A stretch of 64,000 nt of DNA from positions 62,001 through 126,000 of the forward strand of contig CAJQUW010007746.1 in NCBI GenBank assembly GCA_907163375.1, in the 5' to 3' direction. A model generated the notes under the pieces. That model did no database searches. It was not told the DNA's origin and worked only from the letters and a program-made list of their open reading frames with translations. Source of the stretch: Prostheceraeus crozeri. Lineage: Eukaryota; Platyhelminthes; Polycladida; Euryleptidae. Both the position numbers and the translations under genes were made by a program. This document shows, one piece after another, positions 22,501 through 31,376 of this stretch; the stretch's first letter is position 1, and every line of letters begins with the position of its first letter.

Positions 22501-24035
22501 ACTCCTTCATGCAAATAATCTTTGATTATGTTGTCGTAGTCTGTCAATCTACCCGTGTGTAAGAGTTTATTCATTGTTTGTTTTAATCTACCTTTGCATT
22601 GATACAAGCAATCAGAGCTCAAACAAGCATCAGACTTCCAAGGAAAGCGGACAACATAACGATTGTTCTTAAAACTCATTGTTTTTTCATGAGCGAATGA
22701 CACATCTTTGTCGCAAATAGAAAGCTCACCCTTCGGAATTATACCTGCGAGCTCAATGTCCCAAAATTTCTCAATGTCAATGCTTTCGACTGAATTGTCT
22801 GTCAAGAGTGGATTACAAGTTACTGTTGTACGATTACCATTTCGAGCCAATTTTCCATGGACAGTCCATCCGAAGACTGTTTCAATTGCAACGGTAGTTT
22901 GATTCAAGCGAATACATTTTCCTGTAACGAATGTATAATTCAAATCGGCTCCAACGATGACATCAATGTTGACATCATTGCAACTTGGACAACTGGGAAG
23001 CCCGTGATTATTCAACAAACTAATCACAGTACTATGATCATCGAAATGGAAATCGCAAAGAAGTGGTGAAGCGGTCATCTCTACTGGTAGCTCTGTGTTG
23101 TCTACCACAACTTTTACGTCGACAATATCACAATTTTGTGTCCAACTATCATTAAATCCAGAAATTCTCAATGTTTGAGTTCCGGTTTTTTCATAGTCAA
23201 TATCTCGAAGTCTGTCCTGCTTTATAAAAGTCCTGTGACTGCCTGAGTCGAGCAACGCACGAACGTTGACCAGACTTCTTGATGAATATAATGGCATTGT
23301 AACAATAGGCAAAACGCATTTACCTTTCGGGATCAAAGTGGATAAGTTTACTGCTATGTCGTCAACATCATTTCTGCTTCCGAAATGAAGCAGTGAATTG
23401 TGAGGCTTACCACATTCCTTGCAGGTAGACTTCATCTTGCACTCACTGGCCTTATGTTGTCCGAAGCAATTAAAACACAGCAATTTTTCTTTCACTAATT
23501 CATATCTGTGTTTGGGAGACTTTTTTAGGAGTTCGGGACACTGAAAGGACTTGTGTAATGAATCGTTGCAGAAATTGCACAAGTTTGAACCTGTTGTGCT
23601 TTTAGTATTAGCGACAGGAATAGGATTGTCAAATGATTCTTGTTTTCGTACATCTCTTCCTGACTTGTTATCATAAAATCTGGAATTATGACGCGATTCT
23701 GGCACAATGTTGCATGCTGTAATTTTAAGATTTTTGCTCATTGAAGAACGGGGTCTATCGAACGTGTCACTAGATCGGATAATTTCTTGCAACTTTGATT
23801 CTTTTTCGACTATTTTGAGAAGTGAATCCATAGTCATCTCACACTCATCGAGCTTGGCCCATTCATGCTTGATGACCATCGGAACTCGACTGATAAGAAT
23901 CTCACACAAAAATATTTCATAACCGTCCGATGCTACTGATAAAACTTCGAGACCTCTCATGTTTTTCCTAACATTGTCAACAAATGCTCGCAACGATCTG
24001 ACATCTCGAAAATTTACATCGCTAATATTGAGCAA
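19572..24035 (-). CDS. BEL/Pao pol polyprotein, about 1487 codons open
   Basis: Domains in order: the remainder of gag with two zinc-knuckle-like clusters (CNFCNDSLHKSFQC near residue 153 and CFNCFGQHKASEC near 187), an aspartic protease with LLDSGSHRTF (about 261-270), reverse transcriptase (about 500-800) with RIVFDASA and YVDD near 675, RNase H (about 830-990) with GFGDASAKAYG and WSDSKVCL, an integrase zinc finger and core (about 1150-1370) with IGLDYFGP and the WTGGVWERLIRSVKDSLR stretch, and the C-terminal LLDEGTKRDFWPMAKI segment typical of the DUF5641 tail. One frame runs through all of it, unusual preservation for this window and in keeping with the nearly identical LTRs. Confidence 0.95.
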   Translation of the reverse strand: MLNISDVNFRDVRSLRAFVDNVRKNMRGLEVLSVASDGYEIFLCEILISRVPMVIKHEWAKLDECEMTMDSLLKIVEKESKLQEIIRSSDTFDRPRSSMSKNLKITACNIVPESRHNSRFYDNKSGRDVRKQESFDNPIPVANTKSTTGSNLCNFCNDSLHKSFQCPELLKKSPKHRYELVKEKLLCFNCFGQHKASECKMKSTCKECGKPHNSLLHFGSRNDVDDIAVNLSTLIPKGKCVLPIVTMPLYSSRSLVNVRALLDSGSHRTFIKQDRLRDIDYEKTGTQTLRISGFNDSWTQNCDIVDVKVVVDNTELPVEMTASPLLCDFHFDDHSTVISLLNNHGLPSCPSCNDVNIDVIVGADLNYTFVTGKCIRLNQTTVAIETVFGWTVHGKLARNGNRTTVTCNPLLTDNSVESIDIEKFWDIELAGIIPKGELSICDKDVSFAHEKTMSFKNNRYVVRFPWKSDACLSSDCLYQCKGRLKQTMNKLLHTGRLTDYDNIIKDYLHEGVIEKVDEPFKNDDHRYMYIPHHAVIREEKISSKLRIVFDASAEDDSKTSVNDCMYAGPNLLPHALGVLTRFRLYEFAMIGDIQRAFLQISLFEDDREYTRFLWFEEKLGNEWPKTKETTFRFTRVPFGFRASPFLLNSTIAHHLRKYEESHRTTIEAVQDNIYVDDLVLSASSPHNLIKLKGDLFTIFDAMSMKLHKWRSNSNEIVEFEESNDTVKVLGIKWNYKEDHVSISLNTEHLKLETKRQFASFLGEIFDPLGLISPITLQYKLILKDIWDLKLDWDSKLPTAIMSKINSLNTELQKVANLRIPRCLGLKAEFDYVELHGFGDASAKAYGTVVYLKTANSSSAISNLIASKTRLCPKNDLSIPKLELMAALITARILTQMKQELTNITVAKMYAWSDSKVCLYWITGSQKRTQPVFVKNRILEIQNLIPPSNWRYIPTTQNPADYTAKAMPTCKWLNSDLWWNGPTEIHNPDDVLCLSTAAHVEQEEYEDIECPVLPAIVQEDFIDISRFSQMQRLLRTVCYIMHFISRCKGENGSSLFFSRDEILKADNEVIKLCQRKSFSDDYQNLISDREISKSSKLHNLEPFLDDDMILRAKGRLSQADLIYDTKHPIILDDCHYTELLIQHRHSQLFHAKLSIILVDIRKRFWIIKARRIIKRVINNCVKCKRYRTKPHMERFAALPPDRVSDASMRPFESIGLDYFGPIILFTGKKKFYVLLITCLKIRAIHMEVAESLDAEGFMKAFIRFIARRGIPSSVTSDNAKTFQKAASMTSLQFRIDWKFNTPKAPWTGGVWERLIRSVKDSLRFALKKGLTSQNDFHTIVCQIEELINRRPITYYCQEDETLPLTPMNFLLPKEGITASQSSEVLNRISALTTFKDTKRVFNAFWRRWKTEYLVSLVENKSPLKIRSHNLSIGDIVLLDEGTKRDFWPMAKILQLHYGRDKIARSVTLFCNGKELRRPTRLVHNLEII

Positions 24036-24664
24036 TTCTCGTACATGTGCACGGATACGACGATTTTTGACCCATACCTTTCCTTTAGGAGCTCAAATGC
24101 AACTGTGTAGTTCTCATTTGTCAATGTTAACCCAGCAATGGTATTCACGGCTTCTCCCTTCAAATTCGACTTGAGGTAGGCGAACTTTTCGACATTTGAC
24201 AATTTTGTTCGGTCGACAGCAGCTGTGAAGCATTCATCAAACTCATGCCACTCTAATACATTGCCCGTGAATGACGGTATTGTGAGTTTGGGGAGTCGCA
24301 AACCTGAGTTATTTGACATGTTCAAATCACTTTGCAGCACATTCATACCTTCATGACTACTCTGAGCAATTTGCGCACTACGCTTTTTCGATGAAGCTTT
24401 TGCTATTGATGTACTGATCATCATGCGATACTCCTCCATTTTAACATATTCCTCTTCAAGTACACAATCATCACTTCCAATCAAATCATTCTCAATCAAC
24501 TCGTTTACACTTTCTAAGCGACTTGATTGATCTTTCAACATATTCAAACAAGCATCTATGTCAGTTTCATCGCTGTATGAATCATTTTCACAAAGATCAG
24601 AGATGCGCTTGATTGTTTTTGTTACAGATGCCCTCATAACACGTAGCTTTACTTTGTTGCTCAT
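24014..24664 (-). CDS. BEL/Pao gag N-terminal region
   Basis: A 216-codon frame starting about 500 bp inside the 5' LTR. The middle carries the family's conserved capsid segment LPKLTIPSFTGNVLEWHEF and then AYLKSNLKGEAVNTIAGLTLT, the pattern of the DUF1759 gag domain of BEL/Pao elements. It meets the pol frame at its end; in this family gag and pol are normally one polyprotein. Fossil rule applied, no further detail on the junction. Confidence 0.9.
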   Translation of the reverse strand: MSNKVKLRVMRASVTKTIKRISDLCENDSYSDETDIDACLNMLKDQSSRLESVNELIENDLIGSDDCVLEEEYVKMEEYRMMISTSIAKASSKKRSAQIAQSSHEGMNVLQSDLNMSNNSGLRLPKLTIPSFTGNVLEWHEFDECFTAAVDRTKLSNVEKFAYLKSNLKGEAVNTIAGLTLTNENYTVAFELLKERYGSKIVVSVHMYENCSILAM

Positions 24665-25142
24665 AATGTGTGAGTATGAATCACTAAAAACGAATACACA
24701 AAATTTTCAGAATTCAAGACAATATACAAATACAATCAGTTATGCGATTAATGAGACCAAATACTTGTAATTTGATTGATTGACTATACGATAAATAGCA
24801 AATGTTACTAGTTATTGCAAAGTATGTGAATTTATGTCCAATGACAACTCTATCAATTATTCAAATGCAAATTATCTTACTTCAAATCCTTTGGTAAATG
24901 TTTACCCACAAAGATGCATGCACCAATATCGAGAAATGTTCAAAACCACAATTCAAGTGTACCAAGACAATGTTTGTCACCAATGTGAAAGGTCAATTGT
25001 TTGTCCAACAAATTCAAATGCTCATCAAAGGTAATACGTCATCCACACGTATCAAGAATTTGCCAATGTTTGCAAATTCACCATTAATGTATGTATATAT
25101 ATATATATATATACGTCATCTACACGTATATTGGCCGTGATT
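24665..25142 (-). other. 5' leader of the BEL/Pao element
   Basis: Untranslated stretch between the primer-binding site and gag. It contains a (TA)n microsatellite at about 25094-25112 and no gene-like frame. Confidence 0.6.
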
Positions 25143-25160
25143 CCTCACCCGGGGCACCAA
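25143..25160 (-). promoter_or_regulatory. Primer-binding site of the BEL/Pao element
   Basis: Just inside the 5' LTR the plus strand reads TCCTCACCCGGGGCACCA, that is, a tRNA 3' end finishing in CCA; its complement is the primer-binding site. An acceptor stem beginning GCCCCGG would pair with it. Some arginine tRNAs have that form, but the tRNA is not proven. Confidence 0.75.
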
Positions 25161-25163
25161 AAA

Positions 25164-25399
25164 TGTAATGATACTGACGCAATTCAATAGAAAACAAATC
25201 CAAAGTTCATGATTCCTTTATGGTCAGATCACAACATTGATGGACAAGTACAAAATTTTAAGTAAATGTCAAAAGTTACCATAGCACTAATGAAGATATC
25301 TTGAGCATATAGCATGATACAAGACAAGTGAGTGTTGAGATATCAAACCATCGAGAACATAGTTATCACAACATATAGGAAAACATAGTTTTCATAACA
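25164..25399 (-). repeat. 5' LTR of the BEL/Pao element
   Basis: 236 bp, about 99% identical to 19104-19339. The primer-binding site abuts its inner edge. Confidence 0.95.
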
Positions 25400-26935
25400 G
25401 TGGTCTCATGGTCAGAGTCTCATGGTCGGGGTCTCATGGTCGTGGTCTCGAGGTGGGGGTCTATTGGTGGGGGTCTCAGGGTCGGAGTCTCATGGTCGTG
25501 GTTTCATGGTCAGAGTCTCATGGTCGGGGTCTCATGGTCAGAGTCTCATGGTCGGAGTCTCATGGTCGTGGTCTCATGGTCGTGGTCTCATGGTCAAAGT
25601 CTGATGGTCGGAGTCTCATGGTCGGAGTCTCATGTTCGTGGTATCATGATCTGAGTCTCATGGTCGGGGTCTCATGGTCAGAGTCTCAGGGTCGGGGTCT
25701 CATGATCGGAGTCTCATGATCGGGGTCTCATGGTGGGGGTCTCATGGTCGGGGAGTCATGATCGGAGTCTCATGGTCGGAGTCTCATGATCGGAGTCTCA
25801 TGGTCAGAGTCTCATGGTCGGGGTCTCATGGTCGTGTTCTCGAGGTCGGGGTCTCATGGTCGTGGTCTCATGGTCGGAGTCTTATGTTCGTGGTCTCATG
25901 GTCAGAGTCTCATGGTCGGGGTCTCATGGTCGTGTTCTCGAGGTCGGGGTCTAATGGTCGGGGTCAATGGGTGGGTGTCTCATGGTCAGAGTCTCATGGT
26001 CGGGGTCTCATGGTCGCAGTCTCATGGTCCGGTTCATGGTCGTGTTCTCATGGTCGGGGTCTCATGATCGGAGTCTCATGGTCGGGGTCTCATGGTCGTT
26101 GTCTCATGGTCGGCCACGTGATTGTGTTTCATGGTCGGGGTCGCGGTCGTGCACGTCGTCGGGGTTTATGGTCGTGTTTTCATGGTCGGGTTCATGGTCG
26201 TGGTCTCGAGGTCGGGGTCTCATGGTTTGGGTCTGATGGTCGGGGTCTCATGGTCAGAGTCTAAGGGCCCGGGTCTCATGGTCTGAGTCTCAGGGTCGGG
26301 GTCTGATGGTCGTGGTCTCCTGGCCGTGGTCTCAGGGTCGGGGTCTCATGGTCGTGGTCTCATGGTCGGCCTCGTGATTGGGTTTCATGGTCGGAGTCTC
26401 AGGGTCGGGGTCTCATGGTCGTGGTCTCAGGGTCGGGGTCTCATGGTCGGGGTCTCATGGTCGTGGTCTCGAGGTCGGGGTCTCATGGTCAGAGTTTCAG
26501 GGTCGGGGTCTCATGGTCGGGGTCTCATGGTCGTGGTCTCGAGCTCGGAGTCTCAGGGTCGGGGTCTCATGGTCGTGGTCTCGAGGTCGGGGTCTCATGG
26601 TCGGGGTCTCGAGGTCGGGGTCTCATGGTCGTGGTCTCGAGGTCGGGGTCTCATGGTCGGGGTCTCATGGTCGTGGTCTCGAGCTCGGAGTCTCAGGGTC
26701 GGGGTCTCATGGTCGTGGTCTCATGGTCGTGGTCTCGAGGTCGGGGTCTCATGGTCTGGGTCTGATGGTCGGGGTCTCATGTCCAGAGTCTCAGGGTCGG
26801 GGTCTCATGGTCGTGGTCTCGAGGTCGGGGTCTCATGGTCTGGGTCTGATGGTCGGGGTCTCATGGTCGTGCTCATGGTCGGTGTCTTGTGGTCGGGCTC
26901 GTGGTCGGGCTCGTGGTCGGGTATATGGTCGGGGA
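25400..26935 (+). repeat. 14-bp GT-rich minisatellite, block B
   Basis: Continuation of block A beyond the BEL insertion. Same 14-bp unit, with many TCATGGTCGGAGTC and TCATGGTCAGAGTC variants. The higher-order marker appears only as divergent copies near 26114 and 26370, so this part is less homogenised than block A. It fades out in short GTGGTCGGGCTC units at 26890-26935. Confidence 0.95.
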
Positions 26936-27050
26936 GACGTTGGTACCGAAAAACACATCATTATCCTACTGATATGTAAGAGATGATTTTCTGAGACAAT
27001 TTTCCATTCTTTCCCATTATAAAGCCACTCCCATAACGTTTACGTATGAA

Positions 27051-27064
27051 TTCTTTCCTTGCAG
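27051..27064 (+). promoter_or_regulatory. Likely 3' splice site (acceptor) before the LRR exon
   Basis: The sequence TTCTTTCCTTGCAG is a strong pyrimidine tract plus CAG, directly followed by G and an ATG. This implies an upstream, probably 5'-untranslated, exon that I cannot place. The intron would include part or all of the minisatellite if that exon lies upstream of it. Confidence 0.65.
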
Positions 27065-28457
27065 GATGAACTTTTACTCAACAACGCACAGAATGAGCTC
27101 AAAGATATGGATATGCTGTATAATTGCGTGGCACATTCTCATTAGAGTACATGATGCAGCAAAGCCTTCTTGCGGCATTCGATGGACAGTGGTGTTAAGC
27201 TGCAAGAACAGAACAACCATTCCGCATTATAAGTCTTCTTATTCGAAACTAAAAATATTGCAGATTTTTGATAGCAGCATCCCAATCATACATGACAACG
27301 CATTAACGAGTTGGAGACACTTACAGATGTTGAAATTGGTGAACACGAGCACTCACACGATTGAGAAAAATGCATTTCTTCCATTGAAAGCACTTAAGAC
27401 TCTAACATTGGCCAATATTCCATTGGTTATAAGTGAAGGAAAATCCGTGACAGCAATTCAGTCATTGCACTCTTTGACTCAGCTCGAAATAATAAAATGT
27501 TCTTCAATGATAGTTCCGAAGAACTTCTTTTCCAAAATGGCAAACCTGGAATACTTAACCATTTCTCACACAATTGTAAGGTTTGAAGTTGGCAGTTTTA
27601 TAAGTTTACCAAATAGCTTTCAAAAATTGTATTTAAAGAATAACAGCGTGATAAATTTGCCTGAAAGCATGAGAGACAACTTTCCTGATAAAAGTGAATT
27701 GAAAATATCTAAGTTGCGTTGCGATTGCAATGTTCTATGGATGTTCAAATGGATAAAGAGTAGGTGTAAAGAAAATAAAGGTGATTGCTTCGCTACCGTC
27801 CTTTGCAATAACGGTGAGAATTTCATTGACAGAATTAACGTAACACAAATGTGCCTGACGACACATTCGCCGACGATGAAGTCAATAACTAAATCAAAAA
27901 CAAGATCAGTGACCACTGTCAAGTCAACGACGGTGCCGACGACAACATCAATGCCAACTACGAAGTCTACGACGGTGCCAACAACAACATCAATGCCAAG
28001 TACGAAGTCAACGACTGTGTGCCAAGTACGAGTCAAACGACTGTGCCGACGGACAACTCAAATGCCAACCTATGACGTCAACGACGGTGCCGGACGACAA
28101 ACTTCAAATGCCAAGTACGAGTCCGAACGGTGCCCGACGACAACATCAATTGGTCACGAAACGAAGTCGACTGTGTTGTTGCCAACGATCGAAATCAACG
28201 ACTGTACGACGACAAACGTTGTGCACGATAAAACATCAAAGACGGTGCCGACGACAACATCAATGCCAAGTACGAAGTCAACGACTGTGCCGACGACAAC
28301 ATCAACGACAACTACGAAGTCAGCGACTGTGCCGACGACAACATCAATGCCAAGTACGAGGTCAGCCTACGCACCGCCATTGCACACTAATCCTGTTTTG
28401 ATGGCAATTACAACCATAATCCACTGCCAATGGAGCTGTCTCACTACTTCTTGCTAG
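27065..28457 (+). CDS. Leucine-rich-repeat surface or secreted protein with Thr-rich stalk (partial exon)
   Basis: The only convincing host gene. From the ATG at 27066: a hydrophobic signal segment (about residues 12-28, core IWICCIIAWHILI; Met10 is an alternative start), an N-terminal cap with Cys36 and Cys46, about six leucine-rich repeats (about 61-210), a C-terminal LRR cap with Cys219, 221, 234, 241, 247 and 263 (CDCNVLWMFKWI), then a Thr/Ser/Pro-rich stalk built of a 42-bp, 14-residue unit close to TTTSMPSTKSTTVP. That layout suits an extracellular recognition or adhesion protein with an O-glycosylated stalk. Between about 28018 and 28250 the stalk units carry many single-base insertions or losses that knock the frame out and back in, so the protein beyond residue about 317 is unreliable. 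No transmembrane or anchor segment is seen before the stop at 28457; further exons are possible. Confidence 0.75.
27895..28370 (+). repeat. 42-bp coding tandem repeat of the stalk
   Basis: Units resemble GACGACAACATCAATGCCAA followed by GTACGAAGTCAACGACGGTGCC. The outer units (27925-28015 and 28240-28370) are clean; the inner ones carry clustered one-base indels. It encodes a Thr-rich 14-residue repeat. Confidence 0.85.
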
Positions 28458-28859
28458 CATCTAGCGGTCTACAACTTGGATGAAAGTTGGTCGAAAACTT
28501 TGATAGATAGGCTCATCTACATTCTTATATTTTGAAGCAAAATTTGGAATTTTGCTGCAAGTTATGTATTGAACGTCGGTTCATCCTCACATGGCAAAAA
28601 ATGAAGATCGTAAAGAAAATGGATATTGAAAATTCTGTATTTTGCTTCACAGAGGCGGTGAACGCATTGACAAATTCTATGCATATTCACATGATATACT
28701 TGTAAAATATTAATCGAAGTGTAAAGAGAGAGTGCACAGACCAGTCATTTTCAATATTTAATAACAGAATTTAAAAACGCTTAGTCATGGCCTTAGGTTG
28801 TTTCAATTCACATTGATTTCTACACAACACTGCAGTTTGCTCATAAAAGAAAATTCTTA
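28458..28859. other. Non-coding downstream of the LRR exon
   Basis: AT-rich; no clear polyadenylation site or further exon was recognised. Confidence 0.35.
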
Positions 28860-29290
28860 ACGGATGGTCCTCAAATTTCAACACTTCTTTGAACGAATTT
28901 GCACACTGGCTGTCGCCAACTTCTAATAAAGACGGACACGTGAGGCCAGGGACCGAGTCACCAATAATTTTAAAGACTCTTCTCTCGAAGAAGCTTGTTG
29001 CACAGATAGTCTGGAATATTACAAAATACCGGGTAAGCGTAAAGGAGAACAGATCTTATGTAGGCGCAATAAGCTTTGTAGATGATGTCTCCGTTGCATC
29101 CAAACCGTTTCAGGTCCATAATAAGTAAAATTCGTTTCGAAGCTCCGCTAACTATATAGTTGATGTGTTTATTCCATTTTAGATCACATCAAAATTGACA
29201 TCCAAGAATTTTCACATCAACAGCGCTTTTCATGGGAATGTCGTCCAATAATCTGACAGGCGCGGTTACCCAACAAGGCAAAGAAAATAA
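28860..29290 (-). pseudogene. LINE reverse-transcriptase C-terminal remnant (minus)
   Basis: Minus strand reads VDVKILGCQF, DLKWNKHINYIV, SASKRI-like text and then CAYIRSVLLYAYPVFCNIPDY. This is the thumb and tail of a CR1/L2-type LINE reverse transcriptase (VKILGV.F..DLKW..H....). It is the same family as the plus-strand copy at 30050-30806, which has FIRSIFLFAYPVYCNAPDY at the same place. Several frame breaks; 5' part missing. Confidence 0.75.
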
Positions 29291-30049
29291 AACTGATTAG
29301 TCTATTTTGAAGTAAACATGCAGAAATGAAAATCGATTTTGATGATCAGATGAAGGCCCAAAGAAAGTCTCGGACAAAGCAGTCAAAGAAGGGAAGTGGA
29401 GACGGCAGATCAAGCGCTGTTGAAATATGATACAAGATGAGGAATTCGAAGATGGATTGTAGCTGCTTCTATGTAGTGTGTAGAGGGTTGTGTGTGTGCT
29501 CAGTTATCTCAAATGTGACGACATTCAGCTGTCATGGAAGGATAATGTAATCGGAATCATCTTCTTCAAATCGGAGAAACCATCTCCAAGCAAGAACGCC
29601 AACATAGTGTAAGAAAAACGCTTCTGTTTGAAGTCCCATCATGAAGGAGACGCAATTCTCTGGTAATTAGAAGAAGTACTATCTTTGTCATCACAGTATG
29701 GTGAAAACCATACTAAAAACTGCCAAAAGTTCGTTTGTGTCTGGCTCTTGCTTTGAGCACGGTTGTGACCTATATCTTCCTCTGCGTGCATTTATTGTGT
29801 TAGAAGTAGCCACAAAGTGCTACAATTAATTTACAGTTCGACTGAAGTTCTCATTCTACACAATTCAACTTTTTCAAAATTGCGAATTTTAAGTGGGATA
29901 GGAGACTGACATTTAATTAATGTTAATAGGCTGTATGCAGGCCTCCGTCGATCCCAAAAGGTAAATCTGGAAGCTAATTTTGAATCGATTATGGTTTATT
30001 TAGTTAAAGAAGCATACACATATAAAGCGGATTTAAATGTTCTTATACA
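29291..30049. other. Non-coding, nothing recognised
   Basis: No open frame with recognisable content. The copy at 30050 may extend a little into this stretch. Confidence 0.35.
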
Positions 30050-30806
30050 TTATTATGTTCTTATGATGTTACCTTCCTTCATTTTATTCGAGACAGCTCT
30101 GAAGATAATCTCCAGCAAGAGCTAAATAGCATTGGTAGATGGTCCTCCGATATTGGCTTGCCTCTCAATAAAAATAAGTGTTTTGTAATGGACATTGCAA
30201 CAAAAAAGAATCTGGTTTTATCTGATGTTTATTTTCCAGATGGTAATGCCTTGTGTCAGGTCTCATAAATTCGCATTCTGAGCGTTACTTTTTCTAGTGA
30301 CATGAAGTGGAATTTGTATTTGGATGATTTGGTTATGAAAGCGAGGAAGAGACTTTATGTCATGTACAATCTGAAGAGATCGGGTTGCCCTGCTACCCTT
30401 ATGTACAGATCATATGTCGCTTTTATTCGCTCCATATTTTTATTTGCTTATCCAGTTTATTGCAATGCACCGGACTATCCTTTTAATAAAATAATGCGCT
30501 TGGAGAAGCGAGTGTTTAGAATAATCAATTCCAATGAGTTTCCTTCATTCATCGAAGTTGCCACAAAGATGTGTTACAAAATGATTTCATCAATTGAGGG
30601 GTCGTCTTCTCACCCCTTGTCTGTTATGTTCCAACCACATCATTGTCGACTAATTCGTTCTCAGTGCATTTTGCGTTCACCATTCGCAAAAACTGAGCGC
30701 TTTCGTTGTTCATTTATAAAATATTGTATTCTATGATCTTGCACTTTTGTAATGCGCTCACCGACTGTAACCATGTGAAGCAATAAAGATATTATTATTA
30801 TTATAG
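30050..30806 (+). mobile_element. 5'-truncated LINE (CR1/L2-like) with ATT-repeat tail
   Basis: From about 30060 the frame reads NLQQELNSIGRWSSDIGLPLN, then after a break SVTFSSDMKWNLYLDDLVMKA and RLEKRVFRIINSNEFP, ending at 30736. It is the RT C-terminus of a LINE. The 3' end has AATAAA (30782) and a short (ATT)n run at 30791-30804, the tail form common in CR1/L2-type LINEs. Only about 0.75 kb of an element normally several kb long is left. Confidence 0.8.
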
Positions 30807-30989
30807 AGTTATATAGTTAAATTTTATTATATTTTTAAACATTCCTATCATAAGCTATTGCATTATCATAGAAGTATTATTGTTGTTTTTATAATAATGA
30901 TAATCAAATTTGTTTCCTAATACAGAGTGGTACTAGGTTACAATTGAAATTTTCAAACCATACAGAGAGAACACAATAATTAGATCAGC

Positions 30990-31345
30990 GATGAGAAGCG
31001 AACAATGGAATAGTTATAATAAGATTGATGAATATGACGAGGTGGTAAGAGTCGATGGGCATGTCTTTGAGAATCAAGGGGTTTACAGAGGATGAAAAAG
31101 GTACGAGAGGATGAGAAACAGGATTATGAACGACTTTCTTCAAGAATTTCACACGAATATTATCAAGACGTTGCTGCACTGATGACGGGGACAAAGAAAT
31201 GTTGGCCCATTTGCAAGCTCTCTTCTCTATGTTCAGTATCTTGACCATGGCGGATGCAAGGAGGTCACAGAGGGTCGGCCGGCAGTAGACGAGGACGGAG
31301 AAAACATAGGAAAAGCATGCTTTCCAAATGATATGCGTTGGAGAT
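30990..31345 (-). pseudogene. LINE reverse-transcriptase C-terminal remnant, second family
   Basis: Minus strand reads IIWKACFSYVFSVLVYCRPTLCD, given here by its core FSVLVYCRP, then LNIEKRACKWANISLSPSSV. This is the 'S.L.Y..P......IEKRA.....' end of a LINE RT. The wording differs from the neighbours at 28860 and 30050, so it belongs to another LINE family. Truncated on both sides. Confidence 0.65.
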
Positions 31346-31376
31346 TTTCACGTTTCTCAGACCCTAAGGTTGTATT

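Larger units (their letters stand above)
19104..25399 (-). mobile_element. BEL/Pao LTR retrotransposon, young, almost whole
   Basis: LTRs of 236 bp at 19104-19339 and 25164-25399 differ at about two positions by eye, and the 5-bp target duplication GTGGT (19099-19103, 25400-25404) is made of minisatellite sequence. The minus strand encodes a gag and a long pol with all expected domains. It looks almost whole, with at most about one break. It inserted into the minisatellite after that array had formed. Confidence 0.96.

Noticed and set aside
25094-25112. (TA)n run as a promoter element
   Set aside because: It is a simple microsatellite in the BEL leader; no other promoter feature is near it.
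14177-26935. CRISPR-like regular repeats
   Set aside because: Units are directly adjacent with no spacers, and the window is eukaryotic.
27895-28370. Link between the 42-bp stalk repeat and three 14-bp minisatellite units (also 42 bp)
   Set aside because: The lengths agree but the sequences do not resemble each other on either strand; treated as coincidence.
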